Shown one piece after another: positions 17,719 to 26,500 of a DNA stretch of 60,757 nt (positions within the stretch are counted from its first letter, which is position 1; each line of letters begins with the position of its first letter). The notes under the pieces were generated by a model. The model was not told the DNA's origin and did not search any database. It saw nothing but the letters and a program-made list of their open reading frames with translations. The stretch is taken from positions 1 to 60,757 of the forward strand of contig NZ_SRYZ01000023.1 of NCBI RefSeq assembly GCF_004793475.1, in the 5' to 3' direction. The stretch comes from Bacteroides muris (ex Afrizal et al. 2022) (lineage in GTDB: Bacteria > Bacteroidota > Bacteroidia > Bacteroidales > Bacteroidaceae). Position numbers and translations under genes: made by a program.

Positions 17719-18672
17719 TTAAATGGTTTTCTCTATTTGATATTTGTTTCGTTCCGGGGCATTGCGTGAAATCAGTTCTCCGAGGAATCCTGCCACGAAT
17801 AGTTGCGTGCCGATAATCATGGAGGTCAGCGAGAGGTAGAAGTAGGGAGAGTCGGTCACAAGGCGGTAGGGCATGCCATGGTGCATGTAGTACAACTTGC
17901 TGACACCCACTATGACCACGGCTATAAAGCCGAAGATGAACATCAGCGAACCCAGCAATCCGAAAAAATGCATGGGCTTGATGCCGAACCGGGAAAGGAA
18001 CCAAAGGGAAAGAAGGTCCAGATACCCGTTTACAAAACGGTTCAGCCCGAACTTGGTCTTTCCGTATTTGCGTGCCTGGTGGTGCACCACTTTCTCACCG
18101 ATTTTCTTGAAGCCGGCATTCTTGGCCAGATAAGGGATGTAACGGTGCATTTCACCATATACTTCTATGTTCTTGACCACCTCTTTGCGATACGCTTTCA
18201 GTCCGCAATTAAAGTCGTGCAGGTTTTTGATGCCCGATACTTTGCGGGCGGTGGCATTGAACAATTTTGTGGGGAGAGTTTTTGACAGCGGGTCGTAACG
18301 TTTCTGCTTCCAGCCCGATACGAGGTCGTACCCCTCTTGGGTAATCATGCGGTAGAGCTCGGGTATTTCGTCGGGACTGTCCTGCAGGTCAGCGTCCATG
18401 GTTATCACGACGTCTCCTTGCGCTTGTTCGAAACCACAGAACAATGCCGGCGACTTCCCGTAGTTGCGGCGGAACTTAATGCCCCGTACCTTGTCCGGAG
18501 CTTGTGCCTGCAATTGTTCGATTACCTGCCAGGAACGGTCGGTACTTCCGTCGTTGACGAAGATTACTTCGTATGAAAAGCCGTTGGCATTCATCACTCG
18601 CTCAATCCATGCGAACAATTCGGGGAGTGATTCTTCTTCATTATATAGTGGTACGACAACTGAAATATCCAT
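17719..18672 (-). CDS. Glycosyltransferase family 2, polyprenyl-phosphate type
   Basis: 317 residues. GT-A domain with VVPLYNEEESL and VNDGSTD near the N-terminus and the metal-binding MDADLQD (about 95-101), followed by two C-terminal membrane helices (about 235-260 and 275-300). This is the layout of DPM1/GtrB/ArnC-type enzymes that load a sugar onto undecaprenyl phosphate on the cytoplasmic face. Acceptor and sugar are not predictable. It starts 54 bases after the DUF4199 gene and ends 2 bases before the lipoprotein gene. Confidence 0.9.
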   Translation of the reverse strand: MDISVVVPLYNEEESLPELFAWIERVMNANGFSYEVIFVNDGSTDRSWQVIEQLQAQAPDKVRGIKFRRNYGKSPALFCGFEQAQGDVVITMDADLQDSPDEIPELYRMITQEGYDLVSGWKQKRYDPLSKTLPTKLFNATARKVSGIKNLHDFNCGLKAYRKEVVKNIEVYGEMHRYIPYLAKNAGFKKIGEKVVHHQARKYGKTKFGLNRFVNGYLDLLSLWFLSRFGIKPMHFFGLLGSLMFIFGFIAVVIVGVSKLYYMHHGMPYRLVTDSPYFYLSLTSMIIGTQLFVAGFLGELISRNAPERNKYQIEKTI

Positions 18673-18726
18673 TAATGTATGATTTTTCTGTTTACAATTA
18701 AAATTACATTCCTTTTTACTGTTCCG

Positions 18727-19272
18727 TCACTCTGCCGGAGCGTCGTCTTTTTTGCGTCTCATTACGAACAAGGCGGTGGGGAAAGCCAGTATCGAACCCC
18801 AAAACACATTGGACGATATCATCTGCAGCGTAATGTCGATAGGGCTGAGCAGCCGGGCTGTCTCCAGAGCTTCTTGATAGGTGGCGATGTAAGAATCCAT
18901 GCCCGGCATGTTGCTTTGGGCAAGTGTGTCTACCATCGTTTCGCAAGTGTTGAGCACATATCCGTGGTCTATGAACCTGAAGTAGATGTAGTGTGCCACG
19001 GCGGCAAGCAGCGCGGCAAATATGTACATGAAAACGGTGAATATCCACGCATGCAGGAAGCTAATGCCGCCTCCGCATACGTGATTACGATACATCCGTG
19101 CATAATAATATCCCATAAAAGGTACGCATAGCGTGAGTCCCATGAAAAGGAAAAGTAAAAAAGGAACCGACAGTCCTATCGGAAAGAGTATGAACTTCGA
19201 TATCCAAAAAACTCCCATATAGGTGCCGAACAGCATTGCGTATCGTTGCATGTAACCTTTATTTTCTGCCAT
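18727..19272 (-). CDS. DUF4199 membrane protein
   Basis: 181 residues from the ATG at 19272 (the first ten codons of the longer frame are leader). Four predicted helices (about 18-34, 37-58, 75-98, 145-167), a periplasmic stretch between the third and fourth helix, and a charged tail RRKKDD. The family is common in Bacteroidetes and often sits next to a GT2 glycosyltransferase, as here. Function unknown. First gene of a six-gene leftward cluster. Confidence 0.85.
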   Translation of the reverse strand: MAENKGYMQRYAMLFGTYMGVFWISKFILFPIGLSVPFLLFLFMGLTLCVPFMGYYYARMYRNHVCGGGISFLHAWIFTVFMYIFAALLAAVAHYIYFRFIDHGYVLNTCETMVDTLAQSNMPGMDSYIATYQEALETARLLSPIDITLQMISSNVFWGSILAFPTALFVMRRKKDDAPAE

Positions 19273-19291
19273 CTTTCTTAGAAATAATGTG

Positions 19292-19299
19292 CAAAGGTA
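19292..19299 (-). promoter_or_regulatory. Candidate promoter of the DUF4199-GT2-mntP-apbE cluster
   Basis: TACCTTTG on the minus strand, 19 bases before the start codon, matches the Bacteroides -7 element. Confidence 0.45.
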
Positions 19300-19380
19300 C
19301 AAATATAGTTGGATTCAAGGGCAAGCCGATGTATAGATTTTAAATAAATTAGAGGATTCTTTGTGGGGCAAAAAGAAAAA

Positions 19381-19411
19381 AGCAGATGACACGAAAGTGT
19401 CACCTGCTTTT
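19381..19411 (-). terminator. Terminator of the SRP RNA-tRNA-Thr unit
   Basis: A 12-base stem (19381-19392 with 19397-19408; one G-T pair) and a GAAA loop, followed by T-runs on both sides. It lies 7 bases after the tRNA. Confidence 0.8.
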
Positions 19412-19418
19412 CTTTTGA

Positions 19419-19491
19419 GCCTCTTGTCGGATTCGAACCAACGACCCCGAGATTACAAATCACGTGCTCTGGCCAACTGAGCTAAAGAGGC
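19419..19491 (-). tRNA. tRNA-Thr (anticodon TGT)
   Basis: 73 bases forming a full cloverleaf on the minus strand: acceptor GCCTCTT/AAGAGGC, D-arm GCTC/GAGC, T-arm GTTGG with loop TTCGAAT. The anticodon loop TTTGTAA gives anticodon TGT (threonine, ACA codons). The anticodon stem has one T-T mismatch in the middle. CCA is not encoded. It follows the SRP RNA by 4 bases and is probably processed from the same transcript. Confidence 0.95.
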
Positions 19492-19495
19492 GGGT

Positions 19496-19591
19496 GGGCA
19501 AGCTTGCTATATCGCGCCGCTACAACCAACTACCTTTGCTGCGATCAAGCCCTGGAGGATTCGAAGGGAGCTGGCCGTATAGGACTTACCC
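19496..19591 (-). ncRNA. ffs: Signal recognition particle RNA (small bacterial 4.5S type)
   Basis: About 96 bases on the minus strand. The ends pair (GGGTAAG at the 5' side with CTTGCCC at the 3' side), then CTATA pairs with TATAG further in. The apical part carries GGCCAGC on the 5' side and GCAGCAAAGGTAG on the 3' side, the Bacteroidetes version of the conserved Ffh-binding loop (AGCAG..AAGG). A promoter with both elements lies 21 bases upstream and a tRNA follows. It targets signal-bearing ribosomes to the membrane with Ffh. Confidence 0.8.
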
Positions 19592-19611
19592 GTTTTTCTG
19601 TTTTGCGGTTG

Positions 19612-19641
19612 CAAAGGTAGACATTATTTTGAAATCTGCAA
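19612..19641 (-). promoter_or_regulatory. Promoter of the SRP RNA-tRNA-Thr unit
   Basis: On the minus strand TTG (19639-19641) is followed after 19 bases by TACCTTTG (19612-19619), matching both elements of the Bacteroides housekeeping promoter. The RNA would start near 19605, a few bases before the mature SRP RNA. Confidence 0.75.
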
Positions 19642-19774
19642 TAGCTTCCGGCGTTTTTTTTATTTGTTTTTTTTTGATTCCTCATTCTATCCCTTTTCAT
19701 GGCTTCCTTCATAGACTCTTTTGAGGGGGGGAGGTACGGATTCTTTCCGGCATTACGATGGACAGATATTCCTT

Positions 19775-19911
19775 TTACTAAGAAGTATTTGTCCAATTAC
19801 TAAGAAGTATTCGTCCGACAGCTGTAACCTTATCGTCCGACAGTTGTTGAATTATCGTCCGACAACTGTTGAATTATCGTCCGACAGCTGTCGGACGAAT
19901 ACTTCTTAGTA
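19775..19911. repeat. 22-bp-period palindromic repeat array bounded by a 28-bp perfect inverted repeat
   Basis: Two units beginning TTACTAAGAAGTATT start at 19775 and 19797. Three units beginning TTATCGTCCGACA start at 19830, 19852 and 19874; steps are 22 bases within each group. A perfect 28-base inverted repeat (19798-19825 with 19884-19911) encloses 58 bases. It contains the palindrome CCGACAGCTGTCGG (19881-19894), and ACAGTTGT/ACAACTGT in neighbouring units are complementary. There is no gene here. Possible roles are operator, cruciform or mRNA hairpin, or an intergenic repeat family. Confidence 0.85.
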
Positions 19912-20022
19912 TACCGGAATTTAGAGTATACTGATGCAAAAGATTGCCATTTGAGAAGAAAAAAATAATCGGGGACGAAAAAAAACTGATATGCTATTGT
20001 ACGCTACCTTGAAAATAAGCAT

Positions 20023-20030
20023 TATTTTTG
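20023..20030 (+). promoter_or_regulatory. Candidate promoter of the propeller/LuxR regulator gene
   Basis: TATTTTTG fits TAnnTTTG 22 bases before the start. The -33 region is not clear. Confidence 0.35.
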
Positions 20031-20052
20031 TGCAACTAACTATATAGCCATT

Positions 20053-22950
20053 ATGCGCATGAACAAACACATATTGTCATTCTGCTTTTTTTTCTGTCTT
20101 TTTCTTTTTCCTTCTTTTGTCGAAGCAATTGCCGGCTGGAATAGCTTTATCGTCAATTTTGATAAAAGTGTTTATGGCAAGGGGACCCAGACTTGGCAGA
20201 TAGCACCCTATGATGACAAGTGGGTGTATTTTGCCAATAAGAACGGTATGGTGCAATTTGATGGCAATGTCTGGAACGTATTTCCATTGAACAATGCTTC
20301 CGATGTGCGTTCTGTGCTGGCTTCTGCTAACCAAAAACGCATTTATGTGGGAGGTATCAATGAGTTCGGCTATTATGAACCGGATGCGGATGGTTCTTTG
20401 GTCTATCATTGCATGTCCGATACTTTGGAGAGTGCTGTTCGTTTCCTTGGAAACGTATGGGGCATCCATGAAACAGACAATATCCTGTATTTCCAAGGGG
20501 ACGGGTGCGTGGTGAAGTACCTGAACGGCAAATATACCGCCATTGAAATGGATGCCAAAATAGACTGTTCCAATATGGTCAATGGTATTCTCTATATCGG
20601 TACGGACAGAGGTGTATGGCTTTTGGTCGGAAACACTTTTTTCCCTCTTCAGGGTGCAGATGGGTTGGCTTCCAAGCGTATTCGTGGCATTATACCTTAT
20701 AAGAAAGGTGTTCTGGTGGTGACTGCATACAACGGACTTTACTATTGTGACGGACGTACGATGGAACCGTTTATCACCGGTGCCGAAGAGTTTATGCGTG
20801 AGAATGAAGTCTTTTGCGTGGCCAAAAAGGATGATAAGATTGCCTTGGGAACCATTCATAAAGGATTGGTACTGGTGGATTGCAGCACCATGCAACTGAA
20901 ATATTTCAATGAGAACAACGGCTTGCGTAACAATACGGTGCTTTCTGTCTCCTTCGATACGACCGGAAATCTCTGGGCCGGTCTGGATAGCGGCATTGAC
21001 TACGTCTGTCTGAGTTCTCCTTTTACGAATCTCTATTCCTATCCCTATTCCTACGGCACGGGATATACGGCGGCGGTAGAAGGCGGCTATCTTTATTTAG
21101 GTACCAATCGGGGGCTGTATTACACTTCTTATCCGGTACAGATGAACGGCGATTTGCCGGATATCCGTCCGATGCCCCAATCCAGCGGACAGGTCTGGAA
21201 CCTCTGCCGTATAGGTGATGAACTCTTCTGTCTGCACGACCGTGGTATTTTCCTTATCAATGGTACTTCCGTAAAACGCGTGACGGATATTGCCGGTGCC
21301 TGGTGTTGCCAACTTGTGGCAGGACGTACGGACCTTATGTATGTCGGGGTGTATAGCGGCATTTATTTGGTTGGGAAAAAGAATGGAGAATGGCAGGTGG
21401 TTGGCAAGATTGAGGGTGTGAACGATTCTTGCCGTCTTTTTGAGCAGGAAAGCGATAAGGTGATTTGGGTGTACAATACGGATCACGTTACCCGTGTGGA
21501 TTTGGATAATGATTTGACAAAAGCTGTCCGTATAAAGGAATATAGCGCGAAGGATGGTTTCCCGGTAGGACGTGATATGTATATAGCGAAGATGGAAGAC
21601 CGGGTGTATTTTGCCACTCCCCGGGGAATCTATAAGCATAATCCTCATAAAGATGTCATAGAGCCTTGTCCGGATATGAACAACCTTTTGAATGGCACCG
21701 CGGCCTATTCGCGTATCTTGGAGTATCATGATAAGTTGATTAGTTTGAGCCCTCACGAAATCTGTATTGCCAATCTGGGTACCTATAAGCGGGGGGCGAA
21801 TACAAGCATTAATCCCATCCAGCAATCGCTGATTGAACTGGTACCCGGTTTTGAAACGATTATTCCTCTTTCAGATTCGCTGATGGTGGTTCCTAATGAA
21901 GAAGGTTTCGCTTTATTCAGTATCCCGGCCGTAAGGGGGCGTCAGGATCGTAGCCACTCCTTATATATAAGGAACATGTATCTGTCTTATCCCAAGGATT
22001 CATTGGTATATACCGCAAACTTTTTAGGAGAGAAGCCGGTTCCGGTGATAGCTTATTCCATGAATTCCGTTCGTTTTGACTATGCCCTTTCTTTCTTTGC
22101 GGTAGGAGATGATGTCCGTTTTCAATATCGTCTGAATAAGGGGAGCTGGTCTGATTTTACAACGGTACGCACCAAGGAGTATAGTAATCTGTCGGAAGGT
22201 GAATATACGTTTGAAGTTAAAGCGGTCTTTCCTGACGGTACGACATCATCGGATACAATCGCCTTCCGTATACTTCCACCGTGGTATCGCAGTGCTGCTG
22301 CATACGCTTGTTATATCATCTTGGCTTTGCTTGCCTTATGGTATGTCTACCGCTGGGATGATGTCCGTGTGAAGCGGAAGAAACAGCAGGCGGTGGTTGA
22401 GAAGGACAAGGAGTTGCACGATATGGAAAGGGAGTACGAAGAGGAGAAAGCCCGTCAGGAAAAGCAGATTATGCAGCTGGAGAAAGAAAAATTGGAATAC
22501 GATTTGCAACATAAGAGCCAGGAAATGGCCAATCTGATGATAAACTTTGTCCGTAAGAATGAAATGCTGACTGAAATCAAGTCAGAGATACTTAAAGTAT
22601 CCGCCTTGCTGAAGGGTGAGGGGGCCCGTGAAGGGAAACAGCAACTCATACTTATCAATAATAAGATAGACGGTAATATACAGAGTGATGAGGTTTTGAA
22701 GCGTATTGAAGACCAGTTTGACTTGATACATAACAATTTCATGAAGCGTCTTCATGCCAAGCATCCTGAACTTTCCCACAACGAACGCATGATGTGTGCT
22801 TATCTGAAGATGAACCTTTCCACGAAAGAAATAGCACCTCTGTTGAACATTTCGGTTCGTGGAGTTGAAACAATCCGTTACCGTCTCCGCAAAAAGTTCG
22901 CTTTGGAGAGGGAGGATAGTTTGACGGATTATCTAAGCAATAAACTGTAG
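20053..22950 (+). CDS. Membrane-spanning regulator: periplasmic propeller, Y_Y_Y domain and cytoplasmic LuxR-type HTH
   Basis: 965 residues (a start two codons later, 20059, is equally good). Signal/anchor at about 5-25, then a long beta-propeller of the two-component-regulator type (about 30-640), a Y_Y_Y domain (about 660-740) and one membrane helix (about 745-767). A long Glu/Lys coiled coil (about 785-850) and a C-terminal LuxR/GerE HTH (LSHNERMMCAYLKMNLSTKE to the end, about 905-965) follow. There is no histidine kinase, receiver or ATPase domain, so it is not a hybrid two-component system. It would sense a glycan fragment in the periplasm and act directly on DNA while membrane-bound. 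The locus starts 290 bases downstream in the same orientation. Confidence 0.88.
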   Translation: MRMNKHILSFCFFFCLFLFPSFVEAIAGWNSFIVNFDKSVYGKGTQTWQIAPYDDKWVYFANKNGMVQFDGNVWNVFPLNNASDVRSVLASANQKRIYVGGINEFGYYEPDADGSLVYHCMSDTLESAVRFLGNVWGIHETDNILYFQGDGCVVKYLNGKYTAIEMDAKIDCSNMVNGILYIGTDRGVWLLVGNTFFPLQGADGLASKRIRGIIPYKKGVLVVTAYNGLYYCDGRTMEPFITGAEEFMRENEVFCVAKKDDKIALGTIHKGLVLVDCSTMQLKYFNENNGLRNNTVLSVSFDTTGNLWAGLDSGIDYVCLSSPFTNLYSYPYSYGTGYTAAVEGGYLYLGTNRGLYYTSYPVQMNGDLPDIRPMPQSSGQVWNLCRIGDELFCLHDRGIFLINGTSVKRVTDIAGAWCCQLVAGRTDLMYVGVYSGIYLVGKKNGEWQVVGKIEGVNDSCRLFEQESDKVIWVYNTDHVTRVDLDNDLTKAVRIKEYSAKDGFPVGRDMYIAKMEDRVYFATPRGIYKHNPHKDVIEPCPDMNNLLNGTAAYSRILEYHDKLISLSPHEICIANLGTYKRGANTSINPIQQSLIELVPGFETIIPLSDSLMVVPNEEGFALFSIPAVRGRQDRSHSLYIRNMYLSYPKDSLVYTANFLGEKPVPVIAYSMNSVRFDYALSFFAVGDDVRFQYRLNKGSWSDFTTVRTKEYSNLSEGEYTFEVKAVFPDGTTSSDTIAFRILPPWYRSAAAYACYIILALLALWYVYRWDDVRVKRKKQQAVVEKDKELHDMEREYEEEKARQEKQIMQLEKEKLEYDLQHKSQEMANLMINFVRKNEMLTEIKSEILKVSALLKGEGAREGKQQLILINNKIDGNIQSDEVLKRIEDQFDLIHNNFMKRLHAKHPELSHNERMMCAYLKMNLSTKEIAPLLNISVRGVETIRYRLRKKFALEREDSLTDYLSNKL

Positions 22951-22990
22951 CTTTTAGATATTAACTTCCTTTAAAGATAGGAAGCGTATG

Positions 22991-23019
22991 AGAGGGAGGA
23001 ATGTTGAATTTCTCCCTCT
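22991..23019 (+). terminator. Hairpin behind the regulator gene
   Basis: AGAGGGAG (22991-22998) pairs with CTCCCTCT (23012-23019), followed by a short T/G stretch. It separates the regulator from the PUL promoter. Confidence 0.55.
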
Positions 23020-23095
23020 TGTGTTATATAACATATTGTGACGTAATGATTAGAAGTATATATTATCTTTTGATTATTAGTGATTTATTTTCTTA

Positions 23096-23137
23096 TGACG
23101 TATTGATAACGTATTTGAATTTCAGGTTTGACGTATT
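23096..23137 (+). promoter_or_regulatory. Candidate operator: phased ACGTATT repeats upstream of susC
   Basis: TGACGTATT (23096), TAACGTATT (23107) and TGACGTATT (23129) are direct repeats spaced by 11 and 22 bases, so they lie on one face of the helix. A weaker copy TGACGTAAT is at 23039. The last copy ends 40 bases before the -7 element. This is a plausible binding site for the upstream LuxR-type regulator; the link is inferred. Confidence 0.5.
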
Positions 23138-23177
23138 AAAGAATAGTTTTTTATAGCCCTCTTTATTTAGTTTTCCT

Positions 23178-23185
23178 TATGTTTG
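23178..23185 (+). promoter_or_regulatory. Promoter of the beta-glucan locus (-7 element)
   Basis: TATGTTTG matches TAnnTTTG. There is no recognisable -33 element, as expected of an activator-dependent promoter. The leader to susC would be about 50 bases. Confidence 0.55.
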
Positions 23186-23240
23186 CACTGTTCAACTGAG
23201 AACGAAAACGAGAAACGTTAATCTTAATTTAGTAAAACTT

Positions 23241-26200
23241 ATGAAAAAGTTATTATCAGTTTTATTTCTGTTAAGCTTTACCTTGGCTTCTGTATATGCC
23301 CAAAATATACAGGTAAAAGGTACAGTGGTGAGCGGTTCGGATAATGAACCGTTGCCTGGAGTAAATGTGGTAGTTAAAGGAACTACCAACGGTGGAATTA
23401 CTGATTTGGATGGTAATTTCACATTGTCGGTTCCTGCCGACGCAACGCTTTCTATTACTTATATTGGCTTTAGGTCACAAGAAGTGGCAGTAAATGGAAA
23501 GACTTCCTTGAAAATAGTTCTTCAGGAAGATTCAGAAACGCTGGACGAAGTAGTAGTGGTGGGGTATGGTGTTCAGAAAAAAAGTGTGGTAACAGCATCT
23601 ATTGCCAAAGTTAGTAGTGAGGATTTGGAAAACAAATCTCCGGTGCGTATGGATAATGCATTGAAAGGTTTGGCTGCAGGTGTGGATGTAACTTCAGCTT
23701 CCGGTCAGCCGGGTGATTCTCCTCGTGTACGTATTCGTGGTATCGGTACTATCAACAATAGTGATCCGCTCTATATTGTAGACGGTATGCCTATTGGTGG
23801 TGGTCTTGATTTTGTGAATCCTAATGATATTGAATCTATCGAAGTGTTGAAGGATGCCGCTTCCGGTGCCATCTATGGTGCACGTGCTGCAAATGGTGTT
23901 ATTCTGGTGACTACCAAAAAAGGCAAGATGGGCAAAGCGCAAATCAACTACAACTTTTCTTACGGCTGGCAGAGCGCGTGGAAACATCGTGATGTAACCA
24001 GTGCCACAGACTATGCCGTGTTGCAGAACGAAATGCGTGTGAACGGTGGTGAGAAGCCGGTTTATGCTGACCCTTATAACTTGATTGATGCCAATGGAAA
24101 CGCCATCAAGGGTTTTGGTACGGATTGGCAGGAGTTGTTGTTCAATGATAATGCTCCGGTGGTGAATCACGATGTGACTATCAGCGGTGCATCCGATAAG
24201 GTGAACTATTATCTTTCTTTAGGCTATTTCAGCCAAGACGGTATTGTGGGCGGTAACTATGGACATTCCAATTACGATCGTCTGACTATTCGTTCAAACA
24301 ACCAGTACAACGTGATAGACGCTTCCAAAGAACGTAATTTTCTGAACCGTTTGGATGTAGGTGTCAACATTGCTTATATGCGTACCCATTCCACCGGTAT
24401 TGCTACCAACTCGGAATTTGGTTCGGCTTTGGGTTCGGCACTCTATTTGTCACCTATCCTCACTCCCACACTGACTGGGGATGCCGCCAAGGAGATGATA
24501 GATTTTTATGGTGCTTATGACTTGCCGCGTGATGAAAATGGCAATCCTTATACTGTGCCCGGTTATAAAGGTGCTTATCAAGAAATGAACAATCCATTGG
24601 CAATGATGACCTTATCTCCTCAAAAGAACTGGTCGCATAAGTTTGTGCCTAAATTTTCTGTAGACTTGCAGTTATGGGACAAATTGAAGTATCATTTCAG
24701 TTATAGTGCCGATATGGGCTTTTGGGGATATGACAAAGCCACTACTTCCCGTTTCTATCTTTCGGGCAATAACAATGCTTTGCATACCAGTGTAGAAAAC
24801 AACAAGGAACAGAATGTAACGTGGCAGTTGGAGAATACCTTGACATACGACAAGACTATCGGTAAACATTCGTTTGGTATCGTTTTGGGACAGTCTGCCT
24901 TGAAGTACAAAGGTGACTATCTGAAAGGAAGCCGTTGGAATTTGGTCAATCCCGGTAAACCGTCTATTGATTATGCTACAGGTAACGTAGAGTATATATA
25001 TAAGACTGATGGTAGTGGCAATCCTATATTGGATGCAGATGGCAATAAGATTATCACCGGTGTTACTGTACAGCATGGTGTTTCTGGTGCTCCCCGAGTA
25101 GAGCATCGCATGTCGTCCATGTTTCTCCGTTTAAACTACAACTACGATGAGCGTTATATGTTCCAGGCTACGGTACGTCGCGATGGTTCAAGCCGCTTCG
25201 GGTCTAACAACAAGTATGGTACTTTCCCCTCCGTTTCAGTGGGTTGGAATGTGATGAATGAAGCATTCATGGAGAATACCCGCGATTGGCTTTCCAACTT
25301 CAAGATTCGTGGAAGCTGGGGTAAGAATGGTAACGATAACATTATTGAATTTGGCTATACGTCCCTTACTGCCATGGGTAACAATGTGCTTTTGGGCAAA
25401 GATGCCATCAAGTGGATTGGTTCTAAGGCAGAACGCTTGGCAAATCCTAATTTGAAATGGGAAGAAAGTGAACAGACGGACTTGGGTGTTGACTTGGGAT
25501 TTTTCAATAATGCATTGACTTTCAGTGCTGATTATTACATCAAGAAAACCAATGGTATGATTATGGAAATGCCTATCCCCAGCTATGTAGGTGAGAGCAA
25601 GCCTTACGGAAATGTAGGCGATATGGAGAACAGCGGCTTTGAGTTTGAATTGGGTTATAAATGGAATGTGGGCGACGCTCATTTTGCCGTGAAGGGCAAT
25701 GCCACTTATCTGAAGAACGAATTGAAGAACTTGGGTAACGATACTGGCTATATGGATTTTGATGGTATTCAAGGACTTTCCGGTGGTGGAACCCGTGGCT
25801 CGAATGGAAAGCCTTTCCCGTATTTCTTTGGATACAAGACGGATGGCGTGTTCCAAAATATGGATGAGGTTCGTGCTTATGTGAATAAGGACGGTGGCAT
25901 GATTATGCCGGATGCCGTTCCGGGTGACACGCGTTTTGTGGACGTGAACCAGGATGGACAGATTTCGGCTGATGACCGTACCGACATTGGTAATGGTACT
26001 CCCGATTGGACTTACGGCTTGAACTTGAATGCCGATTGGAAAGGATTTGATTTCAATATCTTCTTTCAAGGCGTGGCAGGAGCCGATGTGTTCGATGCCA
26101 CTTGGCGCTCGGATGTAGCTTCCGGCAACTATCCTTCCTGGATGTTGAACCGCTGGACTGGCGAAGGCACTTCAAACAAATATCCCCGTCTGGCTACGGG

Positions 26201-26480
26201 CAATGCTACCAACTGGCTGGTGTCCGACCTCTATGTGTGCGATGGCTCTTATCTTCGTTTGAAGAACATCACACTGGGCTATACATTGCCCAAAACTTTG
26301 ACTCGCAAGCTCACCATAGAACGTCTGCGCGTGTATGTGCAAGCTGAAAATCTTGTTACTTGGACCAAATATTGGGGATTTGATCCTGAAATTTCTTCAG
26401 GTGCAACTTCTCTTGGTGTTGACCGTGGTATTTATCCGCAAGCTCGTACATATACAGTAGGTGTAAATGTTTCTTTCTAA
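23241..26480 (+). CDS. SusC-like TonB-dependent transporter
   Basis: 1079 residues. Signal peptide (ends SVYAQ, about 20), carboxypeptidase-regulatory-like domain (about 24-98, PLPGVNVVVKGTTNGGITD), TonB box (LDEVVVVGYG, about 102-111), plug domain with RIRGIGTINNSDPLYIVDG, and a barrel ending in an aromatic strand (YTVGVNVSF). It imports beta-glucan oligosaccharides through the outer membrane, with the SusD-like lipoprotein as lid. First structural gene of the locus; 20 bases to susD. Confidence 0.97.
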   Translation: MKKLLSVLFLLSFTLASVYAQNIQVKGTVVSGSDNEPLPGVNVVVKGTTNGGITDLDGNFTLSVPADATLSITYIGFRSQEVAVNGKTSLKIVLQEDSETLDEVVVVGYGVQKKSVVTASIAKVSSEDLENKSPVRMDNALKGLAAGVDVTSASGQPGDSPRVRIRGIGTINNSDPLYIVDGMPIGGGLDFVNPNDIESIEVLKDAASGAIYGARAANGVILVTTKKGKMGKAQINYNFSYGWQSAWKHRDVTSATDYAVLQNEMRVNGGEKPVYADPYNLIDANGNAIKGFGTDWQELLFNDNAPVVNHDVTISGASDKVNYYLSLGYFSQDGIVGGNYGHSNYDRLTIRSNNQYNVIDASKERNFLNRLDVGVNIAYMRTHSTGIATNSEFGSALGSALYLSPILTPTLTGDAAKEMIDFYGAYDLPRDENGNPYTVPGYKGAYQEMNNPLAMMTLSPQKNWSHKFVPKFSVDLQLWDKLKYHFSYSADMGFWGYDKATTSRFYLSGNNNALHTSVENNKEQNVTWQLENTLTYDKTIGKHSFGIVLGQSALKYKGDYLKGSRWNLVNPGKPSIDYATGNVEYIYKTDGSGNPILDADGNKIITGVTVQHGVSGAPRVEHRMSSMFLRLNYNYDERYMFQATVRRDGSSRFGSNNKYGTFPSVSVGWNVMNEAFMENTRDWLSNFKIRGSWGKNGNDNIIEFGYTSLTAMGNNVLLGKDAIKWIGSKAERLANPNLKWEESEQTDLGVDLGFFNNALTFSADYYIKKTNGMIMEMPIPSYVGESKPYGNVGDMENSGFEFELGYKWNVGDAHFAVKGNATYLKNELKNLGNDTGYMDFDGIQGLSGGGTRGSNGKPFPYFFGYKTDGVFQNMDEVRAYVNKDGGMIMPDAVPGDTRFVDVNQDGQISADDRTDIGNGTPDWTYGLNLNADWKGFDFNIFFQGVAGADVFDATWRSDVASGNYPSWMLNRWTGEGTSNKYPRLATGNATNWLVSDLYVCDGSYLRLKNITLGYTLPKTLTRKLTIERLRVYVQAENLVTWTKYWGFDPEISSGATSLGVDRGIYPQARTYTVGVNVSF

Positions 26481-26500
26481 TCTAAAAATATAAGAACTAT

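Noticed and set aside
17717..18004. N-terminal extension of the DUF6452 lipoprotein
   Set aside because: This part is the shifted-frame shadow of the glycosyltransferase gene; the lipoprotein signal begins at 17716.
19775..19911. CRISPR array
   Set aside because: Repeats are adjacent without unique spacers, the period is only 22 bases and units are palindromic with inverted copies; no cas gene in the window.
20053..22950. Hybrid two-component system (HTCS)
   Set aside because: The propeller and Y_Y_Y domains are present, but no histidine-kinase, ATPase or receiver domain is found; the C-terminus is a LuxR-type HTH.
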